This document shows positions 7,123 through 16,057 of a stretch of 64,000 nt of DNA, piece after piece; within the stretch, counting starts at the first letter, position 1; every line of letters starts with the position of its first letter. Source of the stretch: Pseudomonadota bacterium (lineage in GTDB: Bacteria > Pseudomonadota > Alphaproteobacteria > Rhizobiales > Beijerinckiaceae); the NCBI GenBank assembly GCA_023386155.1, contig JAEWKH010000017.1, positions 19,572-83,571 of the forward strand, read 5' to 3'. The notes below the pieces were generated by a model that had not been told where the DNA came from, did no database searches, and saw only the letters and a program-made list of their open reading frames with translations. A program made the position numbers and the translations under genes.

Positions 7123-10100
7123 TCATTCCGCCGCAAGGGCCTGGCGATGGGGGTGCTTCTCCTCCGTCCGGCCGACCCGCACCGTCTCCTTGGAGATGAA
7201 GGTGTAGAACATCGGCACCACGAAGAGCGTGAAGATCGTGCCGATCGACATGCCCGACGCGATCACGAGACCCATGGAGAAGCGGGCCGCGGCACCCGCG
7301 CCGCTGGCATAGAGCAGCGGCGCGACGCCGAGCACCATGGCGGCCGTGGTCATGAGGATCGGGCGAAGGCGCACGCGCGCCGCCTCCTCGATGGCCTCAC
7401 GCCTGCTGACGCCGTGCTTCTCCTTCTGCTCGTTGGCGAACTCCACCATCAGGATGCCGTGCTTGGTGATCAGTCCCACGAGGGTGATCAAGCCGACCTG
7501 CGTGTAGATGTTCAGGGTCGCGAGCCCGAGGTTCAGGAAGATCATGGCGCCGAACATGGAGAGCGGTACCGACATCATGATGATGAACGGATCGCGGAAG
7601 CTCTCGAACTGCGCCGCCAGCACCAGATAGATCACGATGACCGCGAGGCCGAAGGCGAGGAAGATCGAGCTCCCCTCCTGGATCTCCAGGCGCGACTGGC
7701 CGGCATAATCCTCGTAGAAGCCCTGGGGCATGACCTCCTGCCCGATGGACCGCAGCGTCGCCAGTCCTTCCGACGTGGTCACGCCCGGCAGCGGCAGCGC
7801 CGAAACGGTCGCCGAGTTGAGCTGGTTGAACTGCTCGATACTGGCCGGAGCCGCATCGGTCTTGATGGTCACCAGCGCGGAGAGCGGCACCATGGATCCG
7901 TCGGATGCCCGGACATAGTACTCGGCCAGGCGCTCGGGATTCAGGCGGTCCTCCTGCCGGACCTGGCTGACCACGTCGTAGCTCCGGCTGTCGCGGTCGA
8001 ACTTCGAGATCGGCGCGCCGCCCACGAGGGCGCCGAGCGTGTTGCCGATCTCGGAGACCGGCACGCCGAGAGCGGCGGCACGGTCGCGGTCCACCGTGAT
8101 GCGGGCCCGCGGGGTCTCGTAGGAGATCGAGTTCTGAACCACGATGAACTTGCCGGACTTCATCGCACGCTTGCGGATCTCCTCGGCCACCTCATAGGCC
8201 TGGGACGAGTCGCCGATGGTCCGCAGCACATACTGGATCGGAAGGCCGTCACCGCCGCCCGGCAGGGACGGAGGCGCGAAGGCGAAGGCCTGCACGCCGG
8301 CATTCTGGTCCAGCAGGCTCTGGATCTCCTGCTTGGTCTGTGCGCCCTTCTTCTCGCGCTCGCTCCACTCCTTCAGCTTGAAGCCGAAGAAGCCGCCGCC
8401 GCCGCCGTCGATGCCGACGATGAGGAAGCTGTCGTCGATCTCGGGGATCTTCTCTCCTGCATTGGTGAACTGCTTTGAGAAGGCCTGGGTGTAATCCGCG
8501 GTCGCGTATTTCGGCACATTGATGATGCCGAGATAGGCGCCCTGATCCTCTTCCGGCGCGAGCTCGGAGGAGGTCTTGGTGAACAGGAAGGCCGTGGTGC
8601 CGAGCAGGACGGCGACGATGACGAGGGTCACGCCGCGGTAATCCAGCGAGCCCTTCAGGCGCCGCGCATACCATTTCTCGAGTCCCGTGAAGGTGCGGTC
8701 CACGAAGGCGGCGAACCGCCCTTGGCCGCCATGCGCCTTCAGCAGCTTCGAGGACATCATCGGCGACAGCGTCACGGCGACGATGCCGGAGATGATCACG
8801 GCGCCCGCGAGCGTGAACGCGAACTCGCGGAAGAGCGAGCCCGTCAGCCCCTGCGTGAACCCGATCGGCGCATACACGGCCGCCAGCGTGACCGTCATCG
8901 ACACGATGGGGAGAAAGATCTCCTTCATGCCGACGATGGCCGCGTCGACGGGCTTCAATCCCTCCTCGATGTGGCGATGGATGTTCTCCAGCACCACGAT
9001 GGCGTCGTCGACCACGAGACCGATGGCAAGCACCATGGCCAGCAGGGTCAGGAGGTTGATCGAATAGCCCAGGGCGTAGAGGAAGAAGCACACGCCGATG
9101 AGCGAGAGCGGGATCGTCACGATGGGGATCAGCACCGAACGGAAGGAGCCCAGGAACAGAAGGATCACCACCACGACGATAAGCGCCGCTTCGCCGATGG
9201 TCTTGAACACCTCCTCGATCGAAGCCGAGATGAAGTTCGACGCATCGTAGACGATCTCGACGGTCATGCCCTTCGGCAGGGTCGGCCGGATCGAATCGAT
9301 CGCCTTGGTGACTTCGGCCGCGACGGACAGCGGGTTGGCCGACGGCGTCGGCGTGATGCCGATGAAGGTGCCCTGGCTGCCGTTGAAGCTGACGATGGTG
9401 TCGGTGCTCTTCGGACCGAGCGCCACATCGGCCACGTCGCGCAGGCGCACGACCTGGTCGCCGTTGGACCGGATCGGCAGCATGCCGAAAGTCTCGGGCG
9501 TCTGCAGGGTGGTCTGCATGTCGAGCATGTAGGCCACGTACTCGCTCTGCGTCTTTCCGGGCGCGGCGAGGAAGTTGTTGGCGTTGATCGCCTGGACGAC
9601 GTCCCCGGCCGTCACGCCGCGTGCGGCCAGCCGCACGGGATCGAGCCATACACGCATGGAGAAGTCGCGCCCGCCGAGGATCTCGGCATTGCCGACGCCG
9701 TCGAGCGTCGCGAAGCGCGGCTGCACCACGCGGGTTAGGAACTCGGAGACCTGCTCCGGATTCATCTCCGTGCTGCCGAAGGTGATGTACATGAGGGCGA
9801 AGCTCTGGCCCGTGCCCTTCATGATCACCGGATCCTCGGCCTCGGAGGGAAGCTGCGCGCGGACCTGCTGCACCTTCGCGGTCACTTCGGTGAGCGCCGC
9901 GTTCGGATCGGTGTTCAGGCGCATGCGCACGGACACCGTGCTGATGCCGAGCCGGCTCTGCGTCGTCACGTAGTCGACGCCTTCCGCGCTCGATACGGAT
10001 TTCGCGATGGGGGTGCTGATGAAACCCTGGATCAGATCCGCGCTGGCGCCCGTATAGGTCGTCGTGATCGTGATCGTGGTTTCCTCGATCTCAGGATACT

Positions 10101-10206
10101 GACGCACCTGCAGGCTCATCAGCCCCTGCGCGCCGAGCAGCAGGATCAGGAGGCTCACCACCATCGACAGGACGGGGCGGCGAATGAAAAGTTCGGTGAA
10201 ACTCAT
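7123..10206 (-). CDS. RND multidrug efflux transporter, inner-membrane pump (AcrB/MexB type)
   Basis: 1027-residue hydrophobe/amphiphile-efflux (HAE1) pump, the usual length. Starts MSFTELFIRRPVLSMVVSLL, the classic first membrane helix. Proton-relay residues are seen in GLVVDDAIVVLENIHRH (two adjacent Asp, about residue 400) and LITKHGILMVEFANE (Lys, about residue 915). Two large periplasmic loops carry the porter domains, including RVWLDPVRLAARG. It should form a trimer that expels drugs, dyes or solvents with the fusion protein encoded nine bases upstream. No outer-membrane factor (TolC/OprM) gene is nearby, so a TolC encoded elsewhere is presumed. Transcribed from the TetR-controlled divergent promoter. 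Confidence 0.95.
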   Translation of the reverse strand: MSFTELFIRRPVLSMVVSLLILLLGAQGLMSLQVRQYPEIEETTITITTTYTGASADLIQGFISTPIAKSVSSAEGVDYVTTQSRLGISTVSVRMRLNTDPNAALTEVTAKVQQVRAQLPSEAEDPVIMKGTGQSFALMYITFGSTEMNPEQVSEFLTRVVQPRFATLDGVGNAEILGGRDFSMRVWLDPVRLAARGVTAGDVVQAINANNFLAAPGKTQSEYVAYMLDMQTTLQTPETFGMLPIRSNGDQVVRLRDVADVALGPKSTDTIVSFNGSQGTFIGITPTPSANPLSVAAEVTKAIDSIRPTLPKGMTVEIVYDASNFISASIEEVFKTIGEAALIVVVVILLFLGSFRSVLIPIVTIPLSLIGVCFFLYALGYSINLLTLLAMVLAIGLVVDDAIVVLENIHRHIEEGLKPVDAAIVGMKEIFLPIVSMTVTLAAVYAPIGFTQGLTGSLFREFAFTLAGAVIISGIVAVTLSPMMSSKLLKAHGGQGRFAAFVDRTFTGLEKWYARRLKGSLDYRGVTLVIVAVLLGTTAFLFTKTSSELAPEEDQGAYLGIINVPKYATADYTQAFSKQFTNAGEKIPEIDDSFLIVGIDGGGGGFFGFKLKEWSEREKKGAQTKQEIQSLLDQNAGVQAFAFAPPSLPGGGDGLPIQYVLRTIGDSSQAYEVAEEIRKRAMKSGKFIVVQNSISYETPRARITVDRDRAAALGVPVSEIGNTLGALVGGAPISKFDRDSRSYDVVSQVRQEDRLNPERLAEYYVRASDGSMVPLSALVTIKTDAAPASIEQFNQLNSATVSALPLPGVTTSEGLATLRSIGQEVMPQGFYEDYAGQSRLEIQEGSSIFLAFGLAVIVIYLVLAAQFESFRDPFIIMMSVPLSMFGAMIFLNLGLATLNIYTQVGLITLVGLITKHGILMVEFANEQKEKHGVSRREAIEEAARVRLRPILMTTAAMVLGVAPLLYASGAGAAARFSMGLVIASGMSIGTIFTLFVVPMFYTFISKETVRVGRTEEKHPHRQALAAE

Positions 10207-10215
10207 GGCTTGTGC

Positions 10216-11349
10216 CTATTGCCCACTCGCGAGCTTCGACCCGTCGAGCTTCGTCACGTCAATGGTGTTGTCGATCTTGACGACCGCGCCGGATTGCAGC
10301 TTGTTCTGCCCGGAGGCGACCACCTGCTGGCCCGGGTTCAGGCCGGAGACGATCTCGAGAGCGCCGCCGCGACGGCGGCCGGTCTTCACGAAGACCTGCT
10401 TGGCGATCTGGACCGTGTTGCCGTCCCGCTGCTCCTCGTCGATCGTGTAGACGTAATCGCCGTAGAGGCTGGCGATAACGGCCGTCTGCGGCACGATCAT
10501 GACATTGGGCTGCTCCGGCAGGATCACTTCCACGTGGAGGAACTGACCCGGAAGAATGGTGCCGTCCTTGTTGTCCTCGACGAGGGCCTGAACCGCGACG
10601 AGGCGTGTCTTAGGATCGACGCGCGGATCCTTGCCGATGACGTGGCCCTTGAACGGGAGGTCTCCCTCCGTGTTCCCGATGCGAACCTCCTGGCCGAGCT
10701 TGACCTCGGCGGCCCGTTGCTCCGGAACCGTGAAGTCGACCTTCATCGAAGACAGGTCCTGGAAGCTCGCAATGACCGTTCCGGGCTGCAGGTACTGTCC
10801 GACATCCACGCGCGGAATGCCGATCACGCCGGAGAACGGCGCCTTCAGGGCCTTCTGCTCGATCGTCGCCTGCAGACGCGCGAGTCGGGAGCGCGCCGCA
10901 GCGAGCAAGGCGCTCGCCTGGTCGAGATTGGCCTCCGTGCCGTAGCCGCGCGCCGACAGGGCCTTGGCCCGTTCGAAGTTGCTCTCGGCTGTCTTCACGT
11001 TGGCCTGGACATCCTGGATATCGGCGCGCTCGACGGTGTCGTCGAGCTGGACGAGAACTTCGCCCTGGCGGATGTTCTGGTTCGCCTTGAACTTGATCTC
11101 GCTGACGATGCCGGCCGTTTCGAAGGCAAGCTCGACACCGCTGGCGGCCTTGGCCGTGCCGATGGCGCCGATGCTCGGCGTCCAGGTCTTCGCCTCGACC
11201 TTGGCGGCCGAAATCGTCTGCGGCGGCGGCTGCATGTTGGCGAAGAACTGGGTGATCATCTTGTCGCGGAAAAAGTTGAACCAGACCAGGCCGGCGCAAA
11301 GTCCGATTGCAAGGATGAAGACAAGAGCGACTACGATCCGCCGTTTCAT
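10216..11349 (-). CDS. RND efflux membrane-fusion (adaptor) protein
   Basis: Periplasmic adaptor of the HlyD/AcrA family, about 377 residues. It has an N-terminal membrane anchor (RRIVVALVFILAIGLCAGLVW), a lipoyl-like half (AFETAGIVSEIKFKANQNIRQGEVLVQLDD), a coiled-coil hairpin rich in Ala/Glu/Arg (residues about 100-160), a second lipoyl half (IEQKALKAPFSGVIGIPRVDVGQYL) and a beta-barrel plus membrane-proximal domain. Start at 11349 (MKRRIVV) is preferred to 11376 because GGA stands eight bases before it and the upstream ATG has its purine run too close. It is the first gene of the operon; the pump follows after nine bases. It links the inner-membrane pump to an outer-membrane channel. Confidence 0.93.
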   Translation of the reverse strand: MKRRIVVALVFILAIGLCAGLVWFNFFRDKMITQFFANMQPPPQTISAAKVEAKTWTPSIGAIGTAKAASGVELAFETAGIVSEIKFKANQNIRQGEVLVQLDDTVERADIQDVQANVKTAESNFERAKALSARGYGTEANLDQASALLAAARSRLARLQATIEQKALKAPFSGVIGIPRVDVGQYLQPGTVIASFQDLSSMKVDFTVPEQRAAEVKLGQEVRIGNTEGDLPFKGHVIGKDPRVDPKTRLVAVQALVEDNKDGTILPGQFLHVEVILPEQPNVMIVPQTAVIASLYGDYVYTIDEEQRDGNTVQIAKQVFVKTGRRRGGALEIVSGLNPGQQVVASGQNKLQSGAVVKIDNTIDVTKLDGSKLASGQ

Positions 11350-11454
11350 AGGCTTTTTCCGAGAGTTAGGGCTCATTCCTTAAGCCCAGTACGACTATGG
11401 TGGGTGCGGCAATAGCGTAACTTTACCTTGACGCCAAGGCCATGAGAGGGAATT

Positions 11455-11483
11455 TATATACCGTCTGGACGGTTTAGTTGCAA
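11455..11483 (-). promoter_or_regulatory. Promoter of the RND operon with TetR operator in the spacer
   Basis: Read on the minus strand, TTGCAA (11483-11478) and TATATA (11460-11455) are exactly 17 bases apart. The spacer contains the inverted repeat ACCGTC-TG-GACGGT (11460-11473). This resembles operators of AcrR/TetR repressors of alphaproteobacterial RND pumps. The divergent TetR gene starts 55 bases from the -35 side, so the repressor probably controls both directions. Confidence 0.72.
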
Positions 11484-11537
11484 GTGCGGTAACGCATGAA
11501 TCAAGAGGTGCGGCGACGCACGAAACAAGAGATGTAG

Positions 11538-12110
11538 ATGCTGTTTCCCTGTACCAGAGGCCGCAAGAGCTCCCGAGAAAAAATTCTTGATGCGGCCGCA
11601 GAACTCGTCGGCGAGATCGGCGCCGGACGACTGACCCTGGACGCCGTTGCGGAAAGGGCCGGCCTCAGCAAGGGCGGGCTCCTTTACAATTTTCCCACGA
11701 AGGACGCCCTTTTGCAGGGCATGATTCAGCGCATGATCGACCAGGTCACCTCCGAGAAGGAGGCCCTGAGGGAGAAAACCGAACCGGGGCCGAACCTGGA
11801 GGCCCGCATCGTCACGAAGACGCTGCTCGATATCTGCTGCGGCGGCAAGATGCAGGAATTCGCCACCGGCATGATGGTGGCCACGGCCGAGAACCCGGGC
11901 CTCCTCGACCCGGTCCGTCAGGTGATCAGCGCCACGCTGGCGCAGCTGAAGGCCAGTTCGGACGATCTGGATGCCGCCCTGCTGGGCTGGCTCGCCACCG
12001 AGGGCCTCAGCAATCTCGAGATGCACAATCTCAGCCCGTTCTCGGACGAGGATCGCGAGCGGATCGTGAAAGCGATCGAGCGCCTCGTCAGCAAGGGCAT
12101 CGCCGAGTAG
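11538..12110 (+). CDS. TetR/AcrR-family repressor of the adjacent RND pump
   Basis: 190-residue regulator. The N-terminal TetR_N helix-turn-helix covers about residues 10-56 (SREKILDAAAELVGEIGAG, then LDAVAERAGLSKGGLLYNFP, with the family LYxxFP variant at its end). The C-terminal half is an all-helical ligand pocket (TetR_C-like, with a Cys pair LDICCGG near residue 95). An in-frame stop (TAG at 11535) just before the ATG fixes the start. It is divergent from the pump operon, with a palindromic operator between them, the standard arrangement for a substrate-relieved efflux repressor. It ends nine bases before the convergent CoA-transferase stop. Confidence 0.9.
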   Translation: MLFPCTRGRKSSREKILDAAAELVGEIGAGRLTLDAVAERAGLSKGGLLYNFPTKDALLQGMIQRMIDQVTSEKEALREKTEPGPNLEARIVTKTLLDICCGGKMQEFATGMMVATAENPGLLDPVRQVISATLAQLKASSDDLDAALLGWLATEGLSNLEMHNLSPFSDEDRERIVKAIERLVSKGIAE

Positions 12111-12119
12111 AGGCTCAGC

Positions 12120-13307
12120 TCAGGCGATCCAGGCCGGATCGCCCAGGACCTCATCCGTATGCTCGCCGAGACGCGGCGAAGGCCGGTCGGCCGCCATCGG
12201 CTGCCCGTCCATCACGATGGGCGAGCGGACCGACGGGATGGCCCCGCCTCTGGCGGCCTCGGAGGGCAGATCGATCCTCATGCGGCGGGCGACGACCTGC
12301 GGATCGGCGAAGACGTCGGCCACCGTGTTGATGGGACCGGCCGGGACGCCCTGCCCTTCCAGGGCCGACAGGAGGTCCTCGCGGGTGAACTTGACGGTCA
12401 GCTCCGCAAGGAGGGGCACGAGCTCGGCCCGATGCCCGACCCGTCCCGCATTGGTGCTGAAGCGCGGGTCCTGGGCCAGTTCGGGCCGTCCCAGGACGGA
12501 AACGAAGCGGGCGAACTGCCCGTCATTGCCCACGGCCACGATCACATGGCCGTCCGCCACCGAAAACACCTGGTAGGGCACGATGTTGGGATGGGCATTG
12601 CCCATGCGCCGGGGGGACTTCCCGGACGCCAGGTAGTTCATGGCCTGGTTGGCCAGCACGCTCGTCTGCACATCGAGGAGCGCCATGTCGAGATGCGCCC
12701 CCTCGCCCGTCTGGTCCCGGCGGCGAAGGGCGGCCAGGATGCCGACGACGGAATAGACGCCCGTGAAGATGTCCACATAGGCGACGCCGATCTTCTGCGG
12801 CTCTCCGTCCGGGTCTCCGGTCAGGTCCATGATGCCGCCCAGGCCCTGGATCATGAAATCGTAGCCGGCCCGGGACGCATAGGGGCCATCCTGCCCGAAT
12901 CCCGTGATCGAGCAATAGACCAGACGTGGATTGACGGCTTTCAGGCCCTCGTAGTCGAGGCCGTACTTCTTCAGGCCGCCGACCTTGAAGTTCTCGATCA
13001 CCACGTCCGCATGGGAGGCGAGCCTGCGCACGAGATTCTGCCCCTCGGGCGTTTCGAAATCGACCGCGATGGAGCGCTTGCCGCGATTGCAGGAATGGAA
13101 ATAGGCGGCTGAAAGATTGTCGCCCTCCGCCCCCTCGATGAAGGGCGGCCCCCAGCCGCGCGTGTCGTCACCGGCGCCGGGCCGCTCCACCTTCACCACA
13201 TCGGCACCGAGATCGGCCAGAAGCTGGCCGACCCAGGGCCCCGCGAGAATGCGCGCGAGTTCGAGGACTTTGAGGCCTTCGAGAGGGCTGCTCTTCTGTT
13301 CTATCAA
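12120..13307 (-). CDS. CaiB/BaiF family CoA-transferase, candidate glutarate CoA-transferase
   Basis: Class III CoA-transferase, 395 residues, normal length. Starts (TTG) MIEQKSSPLEGLKVLELARI, with the family opening GPWVGQLLADLGADVVKVERP and the catalytic aspartate in GAHLDMALLDVQ (about residue 207 region). It transfers CoA between acyl groups through a mixed anhydride. In pseudomonads and rhizobia such a gene (gcdG) accompanies gcdH and a LysR gene for glutarate use. Here gcdH and the LysR gene lie about 1.4 kb upstream on the same block, so glutarate or succinyl-CoA:glutarate transfer is the best guess. The TTG start overlaps the stop of the preceding small gene (TTGA), suggesting coupling. 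Substrate not proven. Confidence 0.85.
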   Translation of the reverse strand: MIEQKSSPLEGLKVLELARILAGPWVGQLLADLGADVVKVERPGAGDDTRGWGPPFIEGAEGDNLSAAYFHSCNRGKRSIAVDFETPEGQNLVRRLASHADVVIENFKVGGLKKYGLDYEGLKAVNPRLVYCSITGFGQDGPYASRAGYDFMIQGLGGIMDLTGDPDGEPQKIGVAYVDIFTGVYSVVGILAALRRRDQTGEGAHLDMALLDVQTSVLANQAMNYLASGKSPRRMGNAHPNIVPYQVFSVADGHVIVAVGNDGQFARFVSVLGRPELAQDPRFSTNAGRVGHRAELVPLLAELTVKFTREDLLSALEGQGVPAGPINTVADVFADPQVVARRMRIDLPSEAARGGAIPSVRSPIVMDGQPMAADRPSPRLGEHTDEVLGDPAWIA

Positions 13308-13795
13308 GGTTGTATACTCCAGCGGTGAATGCCCGGATCGTGTGGGCTGCCCGATCGGTAAGTGATCGTGTCATGCATGCTTCCCTCAAAGCGGGACAGC
13401 TGTTCACGGCGAAGGCATTCTTCAGTTTTCACCTGCTTCGCGACAAGGATTTGACGGCCTTTGACAATCTCTGGGACGCCAGTTGTCACGACTTGACAGA
13501 ACAATTCGTCCGACCCTGGACACACCTTTGCATCAGGCCAGCAGACTGCCAGTGTCGCGACATAAGCCATTTCTCGAATCTTTGGCTCATACCGAAACGC
13601 CTCACTCTGCCAATGGCTAGGGCTGATCGGGAGAATGGATAGCTCCACATTCGGCAGCGGACTTTTCCAGGGCAACCAGTCAAACGGCATTGCCTGTCGA
13701 GTTGGAAAGTCATCAGCACGGGCGACAGTCCAGAGAGGGATTACACTACCTGCCAAGGAGCAGAACAACATCAGTCCTAGCAAGAGTTTCTGCAT
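13304..13795 (-). CDS. Hypothetical exported protein (orphan)
   Basis: Product not recognised. From the ATG at 13795 it is 163 residues with a Sec signal peptide (MQKLLLGLMLFCSLAGS..., cleavage near VARA-DD, residue about 27). The mature part is rich in Trp and Cys (PFDWLPWKSPLP, LAVCWPDAKVCPG, ELFCQVV, KTEECLRR), so disulphides are possible. The frame stays open upstream to 13885. Base composition is visibly less GC-rich than in the neighbours, and the ribosome site is weak. Its stop overlaps the TTG start of the CoA-transferase by four bases, and it lies in the same direction between the DapB-like gene and that enzyme, which argues for a real, co-transcribed gene. It could still be a recent insertion or a decayed gene. 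Confidence 0.5.
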   Translation of the reverse strand: MQKLLLGLMLFCSLAGSVIPLWTVARADDFPTRQAMPFDWLPWKSPLPNVELSILPISPSHWQSEAFRYEPKIREMAYVATLAVCWPDAKVCPGSDELFCQVVTTGVPEIVKGRQILVAKQVKTEECLRREQLSRFEGSMHDTITYRSGSPHDPGIHRWSIQP

Positions 13796-13896
13796 ACTTG
13801 AAAAACAGCTTGAAGAACTCGCCCTTTCAAAGGCAGGCTGGGCAATCTTGATCATGTCCACGCCTCCCTTGAAACCAACCAGCAAGCCGGATCTTC

Positions 13897-14703
13897 CTAT
13901 TCCATCACGGCGTCGAGGCCGCGCTTCAATCCGATGAAGGACGGAACGCGGCGGGCTGCCAGCAGCGTGCCGGCGACATAGGGGGCGGCCGAGGAGCCCG
14001 CGTCGTGGCGGATCACGAGACGCTCGTTGTCCGCCCCGAACACGGCCTCGCAGGACAGGACGAAGGACGGCATGCGCAGGGAATGCACCTGCACGGGTTC
14101 CTTCGCACCGAGGGAGCCGCCGCGCGTTTCCGTCACGCCGGTCAGCTCGCCGACCGGCTTCGACGTCGCGGGCTGGCGCACCTGGCTGAGCAGCTCGGCC
14201 AGCTCGCGGGCCGTCCCGGAGGGCGTATCGGGCTTCTTGGCGGAGGCATAGTCGATGATCTCGACGTCCGGCACGTAGAGGACGGCCTCCAGGGCGAAGC
14301 GGCGCAAAAGCGTCGCCGTGATCGAGAAATTGCCGGCCGCGAGCACGCCGCGCTCGGCCTTGAGCGCCTGCCGGTCGATCTCGGCATAATCTTCGGCGGA
14401 GAGCCCGGACGTGCCGATGACCACGTGCCGCCTCTGGGCCAGCGCGGTCAGGACATGAGCCTTGACCGCGCCGGGCTTGGTATAGTCGATCACCACGTCG
14501 GACGGCGCCTGAAGGGCCTCTTCCAGCGTGGCGCTGACCGGAACACCGAGGCGGGGAAGCCCTGCGGCCTCGCCGACATCCTGGCCGGCCGCGCTGCGGC
14601 TGACCGCGCCCGCGAGCACGAGATCGTCAGCGGCGGCGATCGCCGCCACGAGAGCCTTGCCGACCCAGCCGGTCGCGCCCGCCAAGGTGATCCGAACTGA
14701 CAT
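13897..14703 (-). CDS. DapB-like dihydrodipicolinate reductase family protein
   Basis: 268-residue NAD(P)-binding protein of the 4-hydroxy-tetrahydrodipicolinate reductase (DapB) family. Seen: Rossmann start VRITLAGATGWVGKALV, VVIDYTKPGAVKAHV, HVVIGTSGLS, the substrate loop AAGNFSITATLL and PDTPSGTARELAEL. DapB normally carries an E-x2-HHxxK-xDAPSGT catalytic stretch; here the segment reads EIIDYASAKKPDTPSGT, so both histidines are replaced (Ala, Ser) while the Lys and the sulphate/carboxylate-binding PSGT remain. It starts 17 bases after the gcdH stop on the same strand. It may be a paralogue working in lysine/glutarate breakdown or an imine reductase instead of the biosynthetic enzyme; the symbol dapB is withheld. 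Confidence 0.8.
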   Translation of the reverse strand: MSVRITLAGATGWVGKALVAAIAAADDLVLAGAVSRSAAGQDVGEAAGLPRLGVPVSATLEEALQAPSDVVIDYTKPGAVKAHVLTALAQRRHVVIGTSGLSAEDYAEIDRQALKAERGVLAAGNFSITATLLRRFALEAVLYVPDVEIIDYASAKKPDTPSGTARELAELLSQVRQPATSKPVGELTGVTETRGGSLGAKEPVQVHSLRMPSFVLSCEAVFGADNERLVIRHDAGSSAAPYVAGTLLAARRVPSFIGLKRGLDAVME

Positions 14704-14720
14704 GAGCTACCAATCCTCTC

Positions 14721-15917
14721 TCAGAAGAATGCCTGCAGGCCCGTCTGAGCGCGGCCCAGAATAAGGGCGTGCACATCGTGCGTGCCCTCATAGGTGTTCA
14801 CGGTTTCCAGGTTCTGGGCATGGCGCATGACATGATATTCCTCTTGGATACCATTACCGCCATGCATGTCACGGGCCTGGCGGGCGATATCGAGCGCCTT
14901 GCCGCAATTGTTGCGCTTGACCAGCGAGATCATCTCCGGCGCCACGCGCCCCTCGTCGAAAAGGCGCCCCACGCGAAGCGAGGCATGGAGGCCGAGGGTG
15001 ATCTCGGTCATCATGTCGGCGAGCTTCTTCTGCACGAGCTGGGTCGCGGCGAGCGGCCGGTCGAACTGCTTGCGGTCGAGCGTGTACTGGCGCGCCCGGT
15101 GCCAGCAATCTTCCGCGGCCCCCATGGAGCCCCAGGAAATGCCGTAGCGCGCCCGGTTGAGGCACCCGAAGGGGCCCTTCAGGCCGGACACGTTGGGGAG
15201 CAGAGCATCCTCGCCCACCTCGACATTGTCCATGACGATCTCGCCGGTGATCGAGGCGCGGAGCGAAAGCTTGCCGCCGATCTTGGGCGCGGAGAGACCC
15301 TTCATGCCCTTCTCCAGCACGAAGCCGCGGATCTGGTTGTCATGGGCCTCGGACTTCGCCCAGACCACGAAGACATCCGCGATGGGGGAGTTGGAGATCC
15401 ACATCTTGGAACCGATGAGGCGATAGCCGCCATCGGTCTTCACGGCGCGGGTCTTCATGCCGGCCGGATCGGAGCCTGCATCCGGCTCGGTCAGGCCGAA
15501 GCAGCCCACGAACTCGCCCGAAGCGAGCTTCGGCAGGTATTTCCGGCGCTGCTCCTCCGAGCCATAGGCATAGATCGGGTACATGACGAGGGAGGACTGC
15601 ACGCTCATCATGGAGCGGTAGCCGGAATCGACCCGCTCCACCTCGCGCGCCACGAGACCATAGGCCACGTAGGAAGCGCCTGCACAGCCATAGTCTTCCG
15701 GCAGGGTGACGCCGAGAAGGCCCAGCTCGCCCATCTCGTTGAAGATGGCGCGATCGGTCTTCTCCTCGCGATAGGCCTCGATGACGCGCGGCTGGAGCTT
15801 GTCCTGGGCATAAGCGCGGGCGGTATCGCGGATCATGCGCTCGTCGTCGGTGAGAAGATCATCGAGGAGAAGCGGGTCATCCCACGTGAACTTCGCGTAT
15901 TCCTGAGCTCCGGCCAT
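14721..15917 (-). CDS. gcdH: Glutaryl-CoA dehydrogenase
   Basis: 398-residue acyl-CoA dehydrogenase that oxidises and decarboxylates glutaryl-CoA to crotonyl-CoA, with electrons passing to ETF. Seen: N-terminal FTWDDPLLLDDLLTDDERMI typical of GCDH, the flavin motif CFGLTEPDAGSDPAGM, KMWISNSPIADVFVVWAK, the Arg-containing GCLNRARYGISWGSMGAA, and the C-terminal catalytic Glu in VNTYEGTHDVHALILGR (about residue 374). Start at 15917 because GGAAGG is nine bases upstream; upstream codons in frame are not conserved in character. Heads an operon with the DapB-like gene, the orphan and the CoA-transferase, and is divergent from a LysR gene, matching the known gcdR-gcdH layout of lysine/glutarate catabolism. 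Confidence 0.92.
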   Translation of the reverse strand: MAGAQEYAKFTWDDPLLLDDLLTDDERMIRDTARAYAQDKLQPRVIEAYREEKTDRAIFNEMGELGLLGVTLPEDYGCAGASYVAYGLVAREVERVDSGYRSMMSVQSSLVMYPIYAYGSEEQRRKYLPKLASGEFVGCFGLTEPDAGSDPAGMKTRAVKTDGGYRLIGSKMWISNSPIADVFVVWAKSEAHDNQIRGFVLEKGMKGLSAPKIGGKLSLRASITGEIVMDNVEVGEDALLPNVSGLKGPFGCLNRARYGISWGSMGAAEDCWHRARQYTLDRKQFDRPLAATQLVQKKLADMMTEITLGLHASLRVGRLFDEGRVAPEMISLVKRNNCGKALDIARQARDMHGGNGIQEEYHVMRHAQNLETVNTYEGTHDVHALILGRAQTGLQAFF

Positions 15918-16057
15918 GACGATCATCCTTCCCAGTGAGTGCGCGGTCAGCCGCCAAGGCTGACCAAAGCTATGAAATTGAGCGGCAAAATCGCGCTGGA
16001 CAGGGGAAATGTAAATCGACATCTTCGCAGCACGTTATTCTCAATTGGAATGAACTT

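Noticed and set aside
7147..8478. 443-codon plus-strand frame inside the RND pump
   Set aside because: Shadow of the pump gene; composition is low-complexity Arg/His/Glu and contains no recognisable domain.
13310..13642. Plus-strand frame of 110 codons in the low-GC segment
   Set aside because: The minus strand offers a signal peptide, an operon position and start/stop coupling; the plus frame has none of these.
13897..14703. Plain annotation as dapB
   Set aside because: The HH of the catalytic motif is missing and the setting is a breakdown operon; only the family is certain.
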